Assembly: GCA_947497265.1 (NCBI GenBank)
Contig: CANMFP010000011.1
Coordinates: 45,934-109,933, forward strand
Source: an uncultured Isoptericola sp.
Lineage (GTDB): Bacteria; Actinomycetota; Actinomycetes; Actinomycetales; Cellulomonadaceae
Direction: 5' to 3'
DNA length: 64,000 nucleotides
Shown here: positions 37,546 to 46,390 of the stretch, piece by piece
Layout of the letters: each line of letters begins with the position of its first letter
Position numbering within the stretch: the stretch's first letter is position 1
Position numbers and translations under genes: made by a program
Notes under the pieces: model-generated
Seen by the model: the letters and a program-made list of their open reading frames with translations, nothing else
Databases searched by the model: none
Told to the model about the DNA's origin: nothing

Positions 37546-38673
37546 ATGAGTCCCACGACCGTGCCCGACGCGCACACCGCCACCCGCCCGCGCGATACTG
37601 ACTTGATGGCCGAGACCTCTGACCTGCGCGTCCGTGCGCTCGATCCCCTGCCCGCCCCGCGGACGATGCGCGCGAACCTGCCGCTGGGGACCACTCGCAG
37701 CGACCTCGTGACGACGTCGCGCCGTGAGGTCCGTGACGTGCTGCGCGGCGAGGACGACCGTCTCGTCGTGATCGTCGGGCCCTGCTCGGTGCACGACCCG
37801 GCCGCCGCGCTCGACTACGCGCGCCGTCTCGCGCCGCTCGCCCGGGAGCTGTCGGACGACCTCGTCGTCGTCATGCGTGTCTACTTCGAGAAGCCGCGCA
37901 CCACGGTCGGGTGGAAGGGCCTCATCAACGACCCGCACCTGGACGGCACGCACGACGTGCACCACGGCCTGCGCCTGGCCCGCGAGGTGCTGCTCGGCGT
38001 GCTGGATGCCGGGGTGCCGGCCGCGTGCGAGTTCCTCGAGCCGACGTCCCCGCAGTACATCGCCGACGCCGTGACGTGGGGCGCGATCGGGGCGCGCAAC
38101 GCGGAGTCGCAGGTGCACCGCCAGCTCGCGTCGGGGCTGTCGATGCCGGTCGGGTTCAAGAACGCCACGGACGGCGACGTCCAGATCGCGGTGGACGGCT
38201 GCATCACCGCCGCGAACGAGCACACGTTCTTCGGGGCGGACGCCGAGGGCCGTGCGGCCGCCGTCGAGACCGCCGGCAACCCGGACTGCCACGTCATCCT
38301 GCGGGGCGGGCGCGGTGGCCCGAACTACGGGTCCGACGACGTCGCGGCGGCGCTGGGCGTGGCCCGCACCTCCGGCCTGGGCGGAGCGGTCGAGGCGGGC
38401 GTGATCGTGGACGCCTCGCACGGCAACTCCGGCAAGGACCACGTGCGCCAGGCCGAGGTGGTGCGAGAGCTCGCCGATCGTCTCGCCGGCGGTGAGCAGG
38501 GGATCTCGGGACTCATGCTGGAGAGCTTCATCGAGGCGGGCGCGCAGAAGCCCGGACCGCTGGACTCGCTCGTGTACGGCAAGTCCGTCACGGACAAGTG
38601 CATGGACTGGGGCACGACGGCGGAGCTGCTGGAGGTCCTGGCGGCTGCGGTGCGCTCGCGGCGGGACGCCTGA
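37546..38673 (+). CDS. 3-deoxy-7-phosphoheptulonate (DAHP) synthase, class I
   Basis: ATG 37546 with AGGAG 5 nt upstream; 375 residues (a second ATG at 37606 is possible). Class I DAHP synthase motifs are visible: VIVGPCSVHDP, FEKPRTTVGWKGLINDP, GARNAESQVHR, GFKNATDG and VDASHGNSGK. It condenses PEP and erythrose-4-phosphate in the first step of the shikimate pathway. Regulated by the leader peptide and attenuator upstream. Confidence 0.95.
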   Translation: MSPTTVPDAHTATRPRDTDLMAETSDLRVRALDPLPAPRTMRANLPLGTTRSDLVTTSRREVRDVLRGEDDRLVVIVGPCSVHDPAAALDYARRLAPLARELSDDLVVVMRVYFEKPRTTVGWKGLINDPHLDGTHDVHHGLRLAREVLLGVLDAGVPAACEFLEPTSPQYIADAVTWGAIGARNAESQVHRQLASGLSMPVGFKNATDGDVQIAVDGCITAANEHTFFGADAEGRAAAVETAGNPDCHVILRGGRGGPNYGSDDVAAALGVARTSGLGGAVEAGVIVDASHGNSGKDHVRQAEVVRELADRLAGGEQGISGLMLESFIEAGAQKPGPLDSLVYGKSVTDKCMDWGTTAELLEVLAAAVRSRRDA

Positions 38674-38724
38674 CCGGCCGCTGCGTGTCGCGAGCGTCTC
38701 TGTCCGGCCCGTATCGGGTGTGCC

Positions 38725-38940
38725 TCAGAGATCGAGGTACCGGTCGTACATGACGCTGAACCGGACGTCGGTGAGGCCCACCACCGAGACCTCGAGCCAG
38801 CATCCGCCGGACCCGCAGGCCTTGTCGATCGCGGTCACCAGCGCGTCGTCCGGCAGGTCGGCGAGGGCCGAGACCGGCGGCTCCGGGGGGCTGTCGAGCT
38901 CCAGCCAGACGACCGGGGCGGCCCGGGGTGCCCGGTCCGC
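38725..38940 (-). pseudogene. orphan reading frame after the FAD reductase, start codon missing
   Basis: Directly after the stop of the reductase gene and in the same frame, 71 codons stay open and end at TGA. The translation looks like protein (VWLELDSPPEPPVSALADL, then AIDKACGSGGCWLEV, ending SVMYDRYLDL) but has no ATG or GTG until halfway. It may be a gene fragment that lost its start, or a C-terminal extension cut off by a nonsense change. Family not recognised. Confidence 0.35.
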
Positions 38941-40137
38941 TCAGACGAACGTCTCCAGCGTGTTCCGGTCGACGGGACCGTCAGCGCGGATCAGCCCCTC
39001 GACGTCGTCCATGCGGTCCCAGACGTTGATGCCCATCCCCGCCTGCACGCGGCCGCCGTCCACCCAGAACGCGACGCACTCCCGGTTCTCCGGAGACCCG
39101 CTGAGCACCACCTCACCATCGGTGACGCCCTTGACCTCCATGCCGAGGTCGAACTGGTCGGTGAAGAAGTACGGCAGCACGTCGTAGGCGTCGCCAGCAC
39201 CGAGCATCGAGCGGGCGGCGTGCTTGCCCGTCTCGTCGGCGAACGCCCAGTGCTCGACGCGCAGCGGCCGGCCGTAGCGGGGCGACGGCACGGAGGCGAT
39301 GTCGCCGGCCGCCCAGACGCCGGGCGCGGACGTCCGGAGGCTGCCGTCCACGGCGATCCCTCCGCCGTCGGCCGCCGACCGGAGCTCGATGCCCGCGGCC
39401 CCGGCCAGGTCGCACTGCGGCGTGACGCCGACGCCGACGACGACGGTGCTCGCCTCGAGCGTGGAGCCGTCGTCGAGCTCCACGCCGGTCACCCGGCCGG
39501 AGCCGGTCAGGGCGGTCACGGAGGTCTCGCGGAGCAGCCGGACGCCGTTCTCCTGGTGGAGGGTCGCGAAGATCTCGCCCACCCGCGCGCCGAGGCCGTG
39601 CAACGGGTGCGGCGACCGGCCGACCACGGTCACGTCGCGGCCGAGCTGCCGGGCCGACGCCGCCACCTCCATCCCGATCCAGCCGTCGCCGACGACGACG
39701 ACCGGGCCGTCACCGCTCAGCGCTTCCCGCAGGCGGTCGGCGTCGACGACGGTGCGCAGGTGGTGCACGCCGGTGAGGTCGGTGCCGGGGACCTCGAGGC
39801 GGCGCACCCGCGAGCCGGTGGCGAGCAGCAGGCGCGAGTACCGCAGCGACCCGCCGGGCGCCGTCTCGACGCTGCTGCTGCCCACGTCGAGCCCGACTGC
39901 GGACGTGGACGTCCGCAGGTCGACGCCGTGGTCGGCGTACCAGTCGGCGTCGAGGGGGAACAGGGCCTCCGAGCCGGCCTCGCCGCGCAGGTAGTCCTTG
40001 GACAGCGGCGGGCGCTCGTACGGCGGGACGGCCTCGCCCGTGAGCACCACGAGGTCTCCGTCGTACCCCTCCTCGCGCAGCGTCTGGGTGGCGCGGGCGG
40101 CGGCGAACCCGCCCCCGACGACGACGATCGGCTCCAT
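38941..40137 (-). CDS. NAD(P)/FAD-dependent ferredoxin reductase-like oxidoreductase
   Basis: ATG 40137 behind AAGGAGG gives 398 residues. FAD-binding GGGFAAARATQTLR is near the N-terminus. ERPPLSKDYLRG, NAD-binding VVGDGWIGMEVAASARQLG and WAAGDIAS follow, as in apoptosis-inducing-factor-like and rubredoxin/ferredoxin reductases. It probably passes electrons from NADH to a small iron-sulphur partner, for example of a P450. Divergent from the NmrA-like gene, with the ECF41 sigma gene close by. Confidence 0.9.
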   Translation of the reverse strand: MEPIVVVGGGFAAARATQTLREEGYDGDLVVLTGEAVPPYERPPLSKDYLRGEAGSEALFPLDADWYADHGVDLRTSTSAVGLDVGSSSVETAPGGSLRYSRLLLATGSRVRRLEVPGTDLTGVHHLRTVVDADRLREALSGDGPVVVVGDGWIGMEVAASARQLGRDVTVVGRSPHPLHGLGARVGEIFATLHQENGVRLLRETSVTALTGSGRVTGVELDDGSTLEASTVVVGVGVTPQCDLAGAAGIELRSAADGGGIAVDGSLRTSAPGVWAAGDIASVPSPRYGRPLRVEHWAFADETGKHAARSMLGAGDAYDVLPYFFTDQFDLGMEVKGVTDGEVVLSGSPENRECVAFWVDGGRVQAGMGINVWDRMDDVEGLIRADGPVDRNTLETFV

Positions 40138-40177
40138 CGGTCCTCCTTGGTGGTCCTGGGTGAGCTGCCTCACAGAC

Positions 40178-40207
40178 TGTCACGACTCGGGGTGCTGCGT
40201 GGTCGTC
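40178..40207 (+). promoter_or_regulatory. possible ECF41-type promoter (TGTCAC ... CGTC)
   Basis: TGTCAC at 40178-40183 and CGTC at 40204-40207 lie 40 bp before the NmrA-like gene. ECF41 sigma factors use TGTCACA and CGTC elements; here the spacer is a few bases longer than the usual one, so the match is only suggestive. Confidence 0.3.
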
Positions 40208-40246
40208 AGGGTGTCAGCAGCAGGACGGACCAGGAGGATGAACAGC

Positions 40247-40990
40247 ATGAGGATCGCCGTCGCGGGTGGGACCGGAGTCGTCGGGCGTCACGTGGTGGAC
40301 GCGCTGGAGCGCGGTGGGCACCAGGCCGTGGTGCTGGCGCGCAGCCGGGGCGTCGACGTGGCGACCGGGGACGGGCTGGACGCCGCGCTCGAGGGTGCGG
40401 ACGCCGTCGTCGACACGCTCAACGTCACGAGCCTGAAGGAGAAGGTGGCCACGGACTTCTTCACCACCACCTCGCGCAACCTGCTGTCCGCCGGGGCGAG
40501 GGCCGGCGTCGGGCACCACGTGCTGCTCTCGATCGTGGGCGTCGATCGGGCCGCGGGGTACGGGTACTACCGCGCCAAGGCGGCGCAGGAGGAGGTGGTG
40601 CGCGGCGGGAGCGCGCCCTGGACGGTGGTGCGGGCGACTCAGTTCCACGAGTTCCCCGGGCAGGTGCTCGGGCAGGTCCCGGGTCCGGTCGGGATCATGC
40701 CGCGGATGCGGTGCCGGCCGGTCGCCGCGGCCGAGGTGGGTGCGTACCTGGCAGAGGTCGCCGCCGGCCCGGCCCAGGGGCGCGCGCCGGAGATCGCTGG
40801 GCCGCGGGAGGAGCAGATGGTGGACATGGCGCGGCGGCTGCTCCGTGCGCAGGGCCGACGGCGGTGGGTGCTGCCGGTCGACTTCCCCGGCACCGGTGCC
40901 GACTTCCGGGGCGGGGCGCTGCTGCCCGACGGCGAGGGGCCGCGCGGAACGGTGACGTTCGACGAGTGGCTGGGCGGCTCGCGGGACTGA
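40247..40990 (+). CDS. NmrA-like NAD(P)-binding protein
   Basis: ATG 40247, 9 nt after AGGAGG, gives 247 residues. The Rossmann motif is AVAGGTGVVGRHVVDAL, followed by the atypical SDR pattern (GADAVVDTLN, YYRAKAAQEEVV, TVVRATQFHEF). ECF41 sigma factors are typically encoded next to a carboxymuconolactone decarboxylase, oxidoreductase or epimerase gene, and this gene with the FAD reductase fits that role for the sigma factor at 41036-41950. Substrate unknown. Confidence 0.85.
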   Translation: MRIAVAGGTGVVGRHVVDALERGGHQAVVLARSRGVDVATGDGLDAALEGADAVVDTLNVTSLKEKVATDFFTTTSRNLLSAGARAGVGHHVLLSIVGVDRAAGYGYYRAKAAQEEVVRGGSAPWTVVRATQFHEFPGQVLGQVPGPVGIMPRMRCRPVAAAEVGAYLAEVAAGPAQGRAPEIAGPREEQMVDMARRLLRAQGRRRWVLPVDFPGTGADFRGGALLPDGEGPRGTVTFDEWLGGSRD

Positions 40991-41035
40991 CTCCGGCGAC
41001 CGGTCGACGGCGGCGCGGTGACCGTCGTCGACCGG

Positions 41036-41950
41036 TCAGACGGTCTCGGCGAACCTTTCGAGCTTGTCCGGATTCACCTGGGCGAACACCCGCCGGATGC
41101 CGTCCCGGCCCACGTCGAGCGCCACGAGCGCCGCGGACGACCCGTCCTGCAGGAGCAGCGCCGGCAACCCGTTCGCCTCGACGATGCGCACCTCGGCGCC
41201 AGACCAGTACTTGTGCCAGATCTTGTCGAAGAACGACGCCACCCGTGCCGGGCCGACCAGCTCGACGCGGGCGGCGTGCACGCGGTCGCCGCCGTCCGTG
41301 CGCGCAACCACACCCTCGGCGAGGAACTGCTCGAAGCGGCCCAGATCGCCGTCGCGCGCCGCCGCGACGAACTCGGCGAGCAGACGGCGGTGCTCGGCCG
41401 GGTCGACCGTGACCGCGTCGCGGGTGCCGAGGCGCTCGCGGGACCGGCGGGCGAGCTGGCGCGTGTTCGCCTCGCTCAGGTCCAAGATCTCCGCGACGCT
41501 GCGATAGGGATAGGCGAAGGCCTCGCGCAGCACGTAGACGGCGCGCTCGACCGGAGTGAGCCGCTCGAGCAGGACGAGCACCGCCGTCTCGAGCGCCTCG
41601 GCACGTTCGGCGCCGAGGGCCGGGTCGGCGGTCGTGTCGACGGGCTCCGGCAGCCACTGCCCCACATACGTCTCGCGCCGGGCGTACGCCGACGTCGTCG
41701 CATTGATCGCGAGGTGCGTCACGATGGTGGTGAGGAACGCGGCCGGGTTCTCGACGCGGGTCCGGTCGGTGCCCTGCCACCGGATCCACGCCTCCTGCAG
41801 CACGTCCTCCGCCTCGGCGACGCTGCCCAGCATGCGGTAGGCGATGCCGAAGAGCTGCGGGCGGGCGGTGACGAACGCGTCGACCGCCGGGGCGTCCGCG
41901 AGGTCGTCGGGACGGTCGGGGACCTCGGGCGCGGAGGGACGCGATGTCAT
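41036..41950 (-). CDS. ECF sigma factor, ECF41 group (SigJ-like)
   Basis: 304 residues. Sigma region 2 (FGIAYRMLGSVAEAEDVLQEAWIRW) and region 4 (LTPVERAVYVLREAFAYPY, LSEANTRQLARRSRERL) are complete, joined by WLPEPV. A SnoaL-like C-terminal domain of about 110 residues follows and ends with NPDKL, the hallmark of ECF41, in which the extension replaces an anti-sigma factor. ATG is 6 nt after -10-like TAGCGT. Encoded near the oxidoreductase genes it probably controls. Confidence 0.92.
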   Translation of the reverse strand: MTSRPSAPEVPDRPDDLADAPAVDAFVTARPQLFGIAYRMLGSVAEAEDVLQEAWIRWQGTDRTRVENPAAFLTTIVTHLAINATTSAYARRETYVGQWLPEPVDTTADPALGAERAEALETAVLVLLERLTPVERAVYVLREAFAYPYRSVAEILDLSEANTRQLARRSRERLGTRDAVTVDPAEHRRLLAEFVAAARDGDLGRFEQFLAEGVVARTDGGDRVHAARVELVGPARVASFFDKIWHKYWSGAEVRIVEANGLPALLLQDGSSAALVALDVGRDGIRRVFAQVNPDKLERFAETV

Positions 41951-42003
41951 GCGGTCACGCTACGCCAGGCGGCGCCGCAGCCTGGTCCGATCGAGCAGCA
42001 GGT

Positions 42004-44523
42004 CTAGAGACGTGGGTCGACCGGCTCGGACTCCAGCGCCAGCACGGCGAACGCCATCTGGTGCACGGACCACAAGGGCTCGTTCCTCACGAACCGGTCG
42101 AGGGCTTCGAGCCCCAGACCGTGCTCGCGCAGCGCGAGGACGCGCTTCTTGTCGAGGCGCCGATCGCGCAGCACCTCCAGGGAGTCGGTGTAGTCGGGGC
42201 CGTAGACGATGCGCAGGTACTCACGGCCGCGGACCTTGAGCCCGGGCTGGATCCTGCGTCCGGGCGCCACCGGCTTGACGATCATGCCTTCCCCACCGGC
42301 TGCGGTGAGGCCGAGCCACCATCGGGTGGCGTCGGCCCTGTCCTGCTCCGACGCCAGGTCGACGAACCGGTGCCGGGTGTGGGTGATGAGCGGGTCGGTG
42401 AGCTGGCCGATCTTCTCCAGGTGCCAGCGGTGGGACTCGGTGGTGGCGAGCTGGCGTCCTTCCGCGGCGAGGATCTGGAACGGCGCGAGCGTGACGCCGT
42501 CGAGCCCGGCTGTCGGGTGGACGTAGGCCGCGAAGGCCTCGCGGTAGGCCTCGGCGTTCGCGGTGCGTCGTGCGACGCGCTCGGCCAGCGGCCCGACGTC
42601 GAGCCCCCGCGCGGCAGCGACGTCCAGGACGGCGGTCGCTGCCGGCAAGGCCGCGTGGGCGGCCGCACCGACCGACGCGTACTGCTCCTTGATCAGCCCG
42701 AGTGCCTTGGCCGACCACGGCAGCAGCTCGCAGTCGAGGGCGAGCCAGTCGGTGTCGAGGTCGTCGAACAGCGGTCCGACGGCGGTACGCAGCCGGGCGA
42801 CGAGGTCGCCGCCGAGCGGTTCGGGGAAGAACGCCCGGCCGGTGCGGGTGTAGACGACGCCGGTGGAGCCGTCGGCGATGCCGAACCGCTTGGCGGCCGC
42901 GTCGGCGTCCTTCGCGACGACGGCGATGGCGCGCGAGCCCATGTGCTTCTCCTCGCACACGACCTCGGTGACACCCTGCTTGGCGTACGCGGCGAACGCC
43001 TGATCGGGGTGCTCGAGGAACCCGTCGAGGCTCGACGTCGGTGCCGGCGACATGGTGGGCGGCAGGTAGACGAGCCAGCGCGGATCGACGGCGAACCGGC
43101 TCATGACCTCGAGCGCGGCCGCGGCGTTCTCCTCAGGGATCTTGACCTTGCCAGCGTGCTCGGTGAACAGCCAGCGGGTGCCGGTGACGTCGTCGATGCT
43201 CAGGGCGGTGGGCTCGCGGTCGGGGACCGGAGCGGCGAGCGGTCGCACCGGTTCGTAGTACTCGCGCAGCGCAGGAACCTGGATGATCTCCTTCTCCGGG
43301 TAGCGCAGCGCGGTGAGCCGGCCCCCGAACACGACGCCGGTGTCCAGGCAGATGGTGTGGTTGACCCACTCCGGCTCCAGGACCGGGGTGTGGCCGTAGA
43401 CGACCATCGCCTTGCCCCGGTACTCCCGCGCCCAGGGGTAGCGCACGGGCAGGCCGTACTCGTCGGTCTCGCCGGTGGTGTCGCCGTACAGCGCGAACGA
43501 GCGGACGCGGCCGGACGTTCGACCGTGGAAGGCCTCCTTGAGTCCCGCGTGCGCGACGACCAGGCGGCCGCCGTCGAGCACGAAGTGGCTGATCAAGCCG
43601 TCCATGAACGCCAGAGCAGACGCGGTGAAGTCCTCGCCCTCGGCCTTGAGCTGGGCCAGGGACTCGCCGAGGCCGTGAGTGACCTGGACCTTGGCACCCT
43701 TGAGCGCACGCACGAGCTTGGCCTCGTGGTTGCCGGCCACGCTCAGCGCGGTCCCCGCGGCGACCATGCCCATGACCAGGCGCAGCACACCCGGGGTGTC
43801 GGGGCCGCGGTCGACCAGGTCGCCGACGAACACGGCGGTGCGGCCCTCGGGGTGCGACGCCCCGACGGCGCGACCGTCGGCGTCTGACGCAATCACGTAG
43901 CCGAGCTTGCCCAGCAGGGTGCGCAGCTCGTCGGCGCAGCCGTGCACGTCACCGATGATGTCGAACGGACCGTGCAGCTCGGTGCGGTCGTTCCACGGCT
44001 TCTCGCGGCCGATCTCGACGGTGTCGACCTCGGTCTCAGTCAGCACGTGGACACGGCGGAACCCCTCCTTGCGGATACCCCGCAGAGACCGCTTGAGGTC
44101 GCGGTGCTGGCGGGTGATGACGTGCGGGCCGAAGTCACGATCGGGTCGGGACGCGTTGCGCTCGACGGCGACGGACGCGGGCACGTCCAGCACGACGGCG
44201 TCGACGAGCACGTCGTGGTCCTTCGCGAGCCTGACCAGCGACGCGCGAGAGCCGCGCTGCACGTTGGTCGCGTCGACGACGGTGAGAAGTCCGCGGCGCA
44301 GGCGGGTGCCGACGATGTAGTGCAGGACGTCGAACGCGTCCGGGGTGGCGGCCTGGTCGTTCTCGTCGTCGGACACCAGAGCACGGCAGAAGTCCGAGGA
44401 GATCACCTGGCTGGGCTTGAAGTGCCGCGCGCCGAACGTCGACTTGCCGCTGCCGGACACGCCGACGAGCAGCACCAGGCCCGTCGAGGGCACGGAGATC
44501 TGGCGGGTGGTCGTCTCAGCCAC
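42004..44523 (-). CDS. pnkp: bacterial polynucleotide kinase-phosphatase-ligase Pnkp
   Basis: GTG 44523 overlaps the hen1 stop, giving 839 residues, close to the 870 of Clostridium thermocellum Pnkp. Kinase domain: P-loop GVSGSGKST at 21-29. Metallophosphatase domain: GDVHG 191-195, GDLVDRGPD 234-242, GNHE 264-267 and GHTP near 378. C-terminal ligase/adenylyltransferase domain: KHMG nucleotidyl lysine at 526 and EGMIVKP. It heals 5' and 3' ends of broken RNA and, with Hen1, seals them. Operon with hen1. Confidence 0.96.
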   Translation of the reverse strand: MAETTTRQISVPSTGLVLLVGVSGSGKSTFGARHFKPSQVISSDFCRALVSDDENDQAATPDAFDVLHYIVGTRLRRGLLTVVDATNVQRGSRASLVRLAKDHDVLVDAVVLDVPASVAVERNASRPDRDFGPHVITRQHRDLKRSLRGIRKEGFRRVHVLTETEVDTVEIGREKPWNDRTELHGPFDIIGDVHGCADELRTLLGKLGYVIASDADGRAVGASHPEGRTAVFVGDLVDRGPDTPGVLRLVMGMVAAGTALSVAGNHEAKLVRALKGAKVQVTHGLGESLAQLKAEGEDFTASALAFMDGLISHFVLDGGRLVVAHAGLKEAFHGRTSGRVRSFALYGDTTGETDEYGLPVRYPWAREYRGKAMVVYGHTPVLEPEWVNHTICLDTGVVFGGRLTALRYPEKEIIQVPALREYYEPVRPLAAPVPDREPTALSIDDVTGTRWLFTEHAGKVKIPEENAAAALEVMSRFAVDPRWLVYLPPTMSPAPTSSLDGFLEHPDQAFAAYAKQGVTEVVCEEKHMGSRAIAVVAKDADAAAKRFGIADGSTGVVYTRTGRAFFPEPLGGDLVARLRTAVGPLFDDLDTDWLALDCELLPWSAKALGLIKEQYASVGAAAHAALPAATAVLDVAAARGLDVGPLAERVARRTANAEAYREAFAAYVHPTAGLDGVTLAPFQILAAEGRQLATTESHRWHLEKIGQLTDPLITHTRHRFVDLASEQDRADATRWWLGLTAAGGEGMIVKPVAPGRRIQPGLKVRGREYLRIVYGPDYTDSLEVLRDRRLDKKRVLALREHGLGLEALDRFVRNEPLWSVHQMAFAVLALESEPVDPRL

Positions 44524-45913
44524 GGAGGAACACCGCCATCTGGGTGCTGGTGCCGCGCTCGGGGTCGACGTCGCCGACGCCACGCAGCTCGACCGAGTAG
44601 TCGTACGCGGCGGCGACCCCCGCCGCCCAGTCCTGCAACTCGGCACGGGTCCACTCGAAGCGGTGGTCCGGGTGGCGCATGCCGGTCAGTCCCTCGTAGT
44701 TCGGGTTGTACTCGGAGTTCGGCGTCGTCACCAGGACGGCACCGGGGCGCGCTGCACCGAAGACGACACGTTCCAGCGCGGCGAGGCGTGGCGGGTCGAC
44801 GTGCTCGACGACCTCCATCAGTACCGCAGCGTCGAACCCGGAGAACCGGGAGTCCTCGTAGGTCAGCGCGCCCTGGAACAGCTCGAGGCGCTCGGACTGC
44901 CGTTCGCTCATCCGGTCGACACGCAGGCGACGAGCCGCGATCTGCAGCGAACGAGCCGACACGTCCGCCCCGGCGATGCGCGTGAACGACGGCTCGCGCA
45001 CAAGCTTGTCGAGGAACGCCCCAGGCCCGCAGCCCAGGTCGATCACCGTCCGCACCTGCAGCTCCGAGAGTGCCGCGAGCACGGCCTCGTGGCGCTGGGT
45101 GTTGAGCGAGGCGCGCTTCTCGGGCGGTTGCGTGACCTCCTCGTCCGCCGCGGGCTCGAGGTCCTCGACGACGTCGTCACCCAGCTCGGCCAGGCGCTCG
45201 AGCGCTCGGCCGGCCAGCGACGACCGGTGACCCAGGTAGCGGCGCGTGATGAGCTCGCGGTCCGGGTGCGTGGCAAGCCAGCCCTCCCCGGAGCGCAGCA
45301 GCTTGTCCACCTCGTCGTCGCTCTGCCAATAGTGCTTCGCCTCGTCCATCGCGGGCAGCAGCACGTGAAGCTGGTTCAAGGCGTCGGCGAGGCGGAGAGT
45401 GCCCGTCAACGTCAGGCGCACGTACCTCGACTCGCCCCACTCTGGGAACCGTCCGTCCAGCGGGATCGGTTCGGCATCGACGATCCAGCCGAGCGGTCCG
45501 AAGATCCGGCGAGCGATGTCAGGGCCGCCCCTGCAGGGCAGGACCGGGATGGTGATCTCCAGCGGGATCGCAGCGTCCGCGACGGCCTGCCGGGAGTCGC
45601 CGCGTCCGCTGCGTGCGGTGCTGAACACGTTCGCGACCGCCACACCGAGCATCGACGACGCCGCGTACGACCGGTCGTTCACGTACTGCGCGAGCGAGAA
45701 GTCCGGACTGCGCTTGCCTGCCGAACGCGCGAGCCGCACCGGGTCGATCTCGAGCAGCACCGCGACAGTGCAGCGCTCGTCGTTCGCCTCGGGGTAGAAG
45801 ACGGTGGCCTTGCCGAACGACTGCTTGAACTCCTGGACACGATCGGGGTGCTTGAACAGCAGATACCCCAGGTCCGAGGCGGGTCGGTGAGTCGTCGACA
45901 ACGTCAGAAGCAC
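44516..45913 (-). CDS. hen1: 3'-terminal RNA ribose 2'-O-methyltransferase Hen1
   Basis: 465 residues from GTG 45913, with -10-like CAGAAT about 6 nt upstream (leaderless). The N-terminal half is the Hen1-specific domain that activates the Pnkp ligase. The C-terminal half is an SAM methyltransferase (VIDLGCGPGAFLDKL) with Hen1 metal ligands in MEVVEHV and MRHPDHRFEW. It methylates the 2'-OH at the 3' end of the break before ligation so that the same ribotoxin cannot recut. Overlaps pnkp by 8 bp. Confidence 0.95.
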   Translation of the reverse strand: MLLTLSTTHRPASDLGYLLFKHPDRVQEFKQSFGKATVFYPEANDERCTVAVLLEIDPVRLARSAGKRSPDFSLAQYVNDRSYAASSMLGVAVANVFSTARSGRGDSRQAVADAAIPLEITIPVLPCRGGPDIARRIFGPLGWIVDAEPIPLDGRFPEWGESRYVRLTLTGTLRLADALNQLHVLLPAMDEAKHYWQSDDEVDKLLRSGEGWLATHPDRELITRRYLGHRSSLAGRALERLAELGDDVVEDLEPAADEEVTQPPEKRASLNTQRHEAVLAALSELQVRTVIDLGCGPGAFLDKLVREPSFTRIAGADVSARSLQIAARRLRVDRMSERQSERLELFQGALTYEDSRFSGFDAAVLMEVVEHVDPPRLAALERVVFGAARPGAVLVTTPNSEYNPNYEGLTGMRHPDHRFEWTRAELQDWAAGVAAAYDYSVELRGVGDVDPERGTSTQMAVFLRG

Positions 45914-45971
45914 GACGCGATTCTGCCCTACGCAGGCAGGGGACCACCGCAGTCACCCCTTTGGTCAGGCG

Positions 45972-46145
45972 GCGGCGATCCGGCGACGTGGGCCAGGGGT
46001 GCGAGCCATCCCTCTGGCGGCGTGGGGATGGCGATCGTGGGACGGTCGGCCACGCACTCGCTCCAGAGCGGTGGTGAGCGCGTTCAGCCCGGCCGTGCGG
46101 CCACGGGGATCGAGAGAGCTGGCGAGGTCCAATGCGACGAGCGCC
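45972..46145 (-). pseudogene. remnant of a second nucleotidyltransferase/HTH toxin-antitoxin pair
   Basis: Read on the minus strand, TALVALDLASSLDPRGR and ALTTALERVRGR match the C-terminus of the HTH protein encoded at 50392-51054. VADRPTIAIPTPPEGWLAP then matches the first residues of the nucleotidyltransferase at 49629-50399. The copy covers only the gene junction, is frameshifted after about 25 codons and stops against the first tRNA-Pro repeat. It indicates that another cassette of this kind once lay here. Confidence 0.7.
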
Positions 46146-46155
46146 GTGCCTCCGA

Positions 46156-46201
46156 CTGGTCGGGGTGACAGGATGTGAACCTGCGACCTCTTCGTCCCGA
46201 A
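46156..46201 (-). repeat. tRNA-Pro 3'-end repeat A (att site)
   Basis: Minus strand: from TTCGGGACGAAGAGGTCGCA through the T-loop GGTTCACATCC to CACCCCGACCAG. One base in the T loop differs from the other three copies (CACAT for CAAAT). The tRNA 5' half is absent. Confidence 0.8.
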
Positions 46202-46262
46202 TCAACTCGGACGTGCTCGGACGCCGTCGGTACGGCGAGATTCTGCACGTGAGGGTCCGCTG

Positions 46263-46390
46263 GCATCCGCCGTCGGTCAGTGCGGTGAGCCCTCAGTTGC
46301 GCCCCCAGCGGGTCACCGGCCGGTCGACTCCTGGTCCTGGTCAGACCCGCAAGCAACGGGCCCTGCCACTCAGTCTGACGCGGGACATCC
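46263..46390. repeat. 128-bp dispersed repeat, copy 1
   Basis: About 121 of 128 bases match 49487-49614 in the same orientation in the next cassette. No gene is recognised in it. On the minus strand it contains a GTCAGAC/GTCTGAC inverted pair. Each copy sits at the left end of its cassette's toxin-antitoxin genes. Confidence 0.75.
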
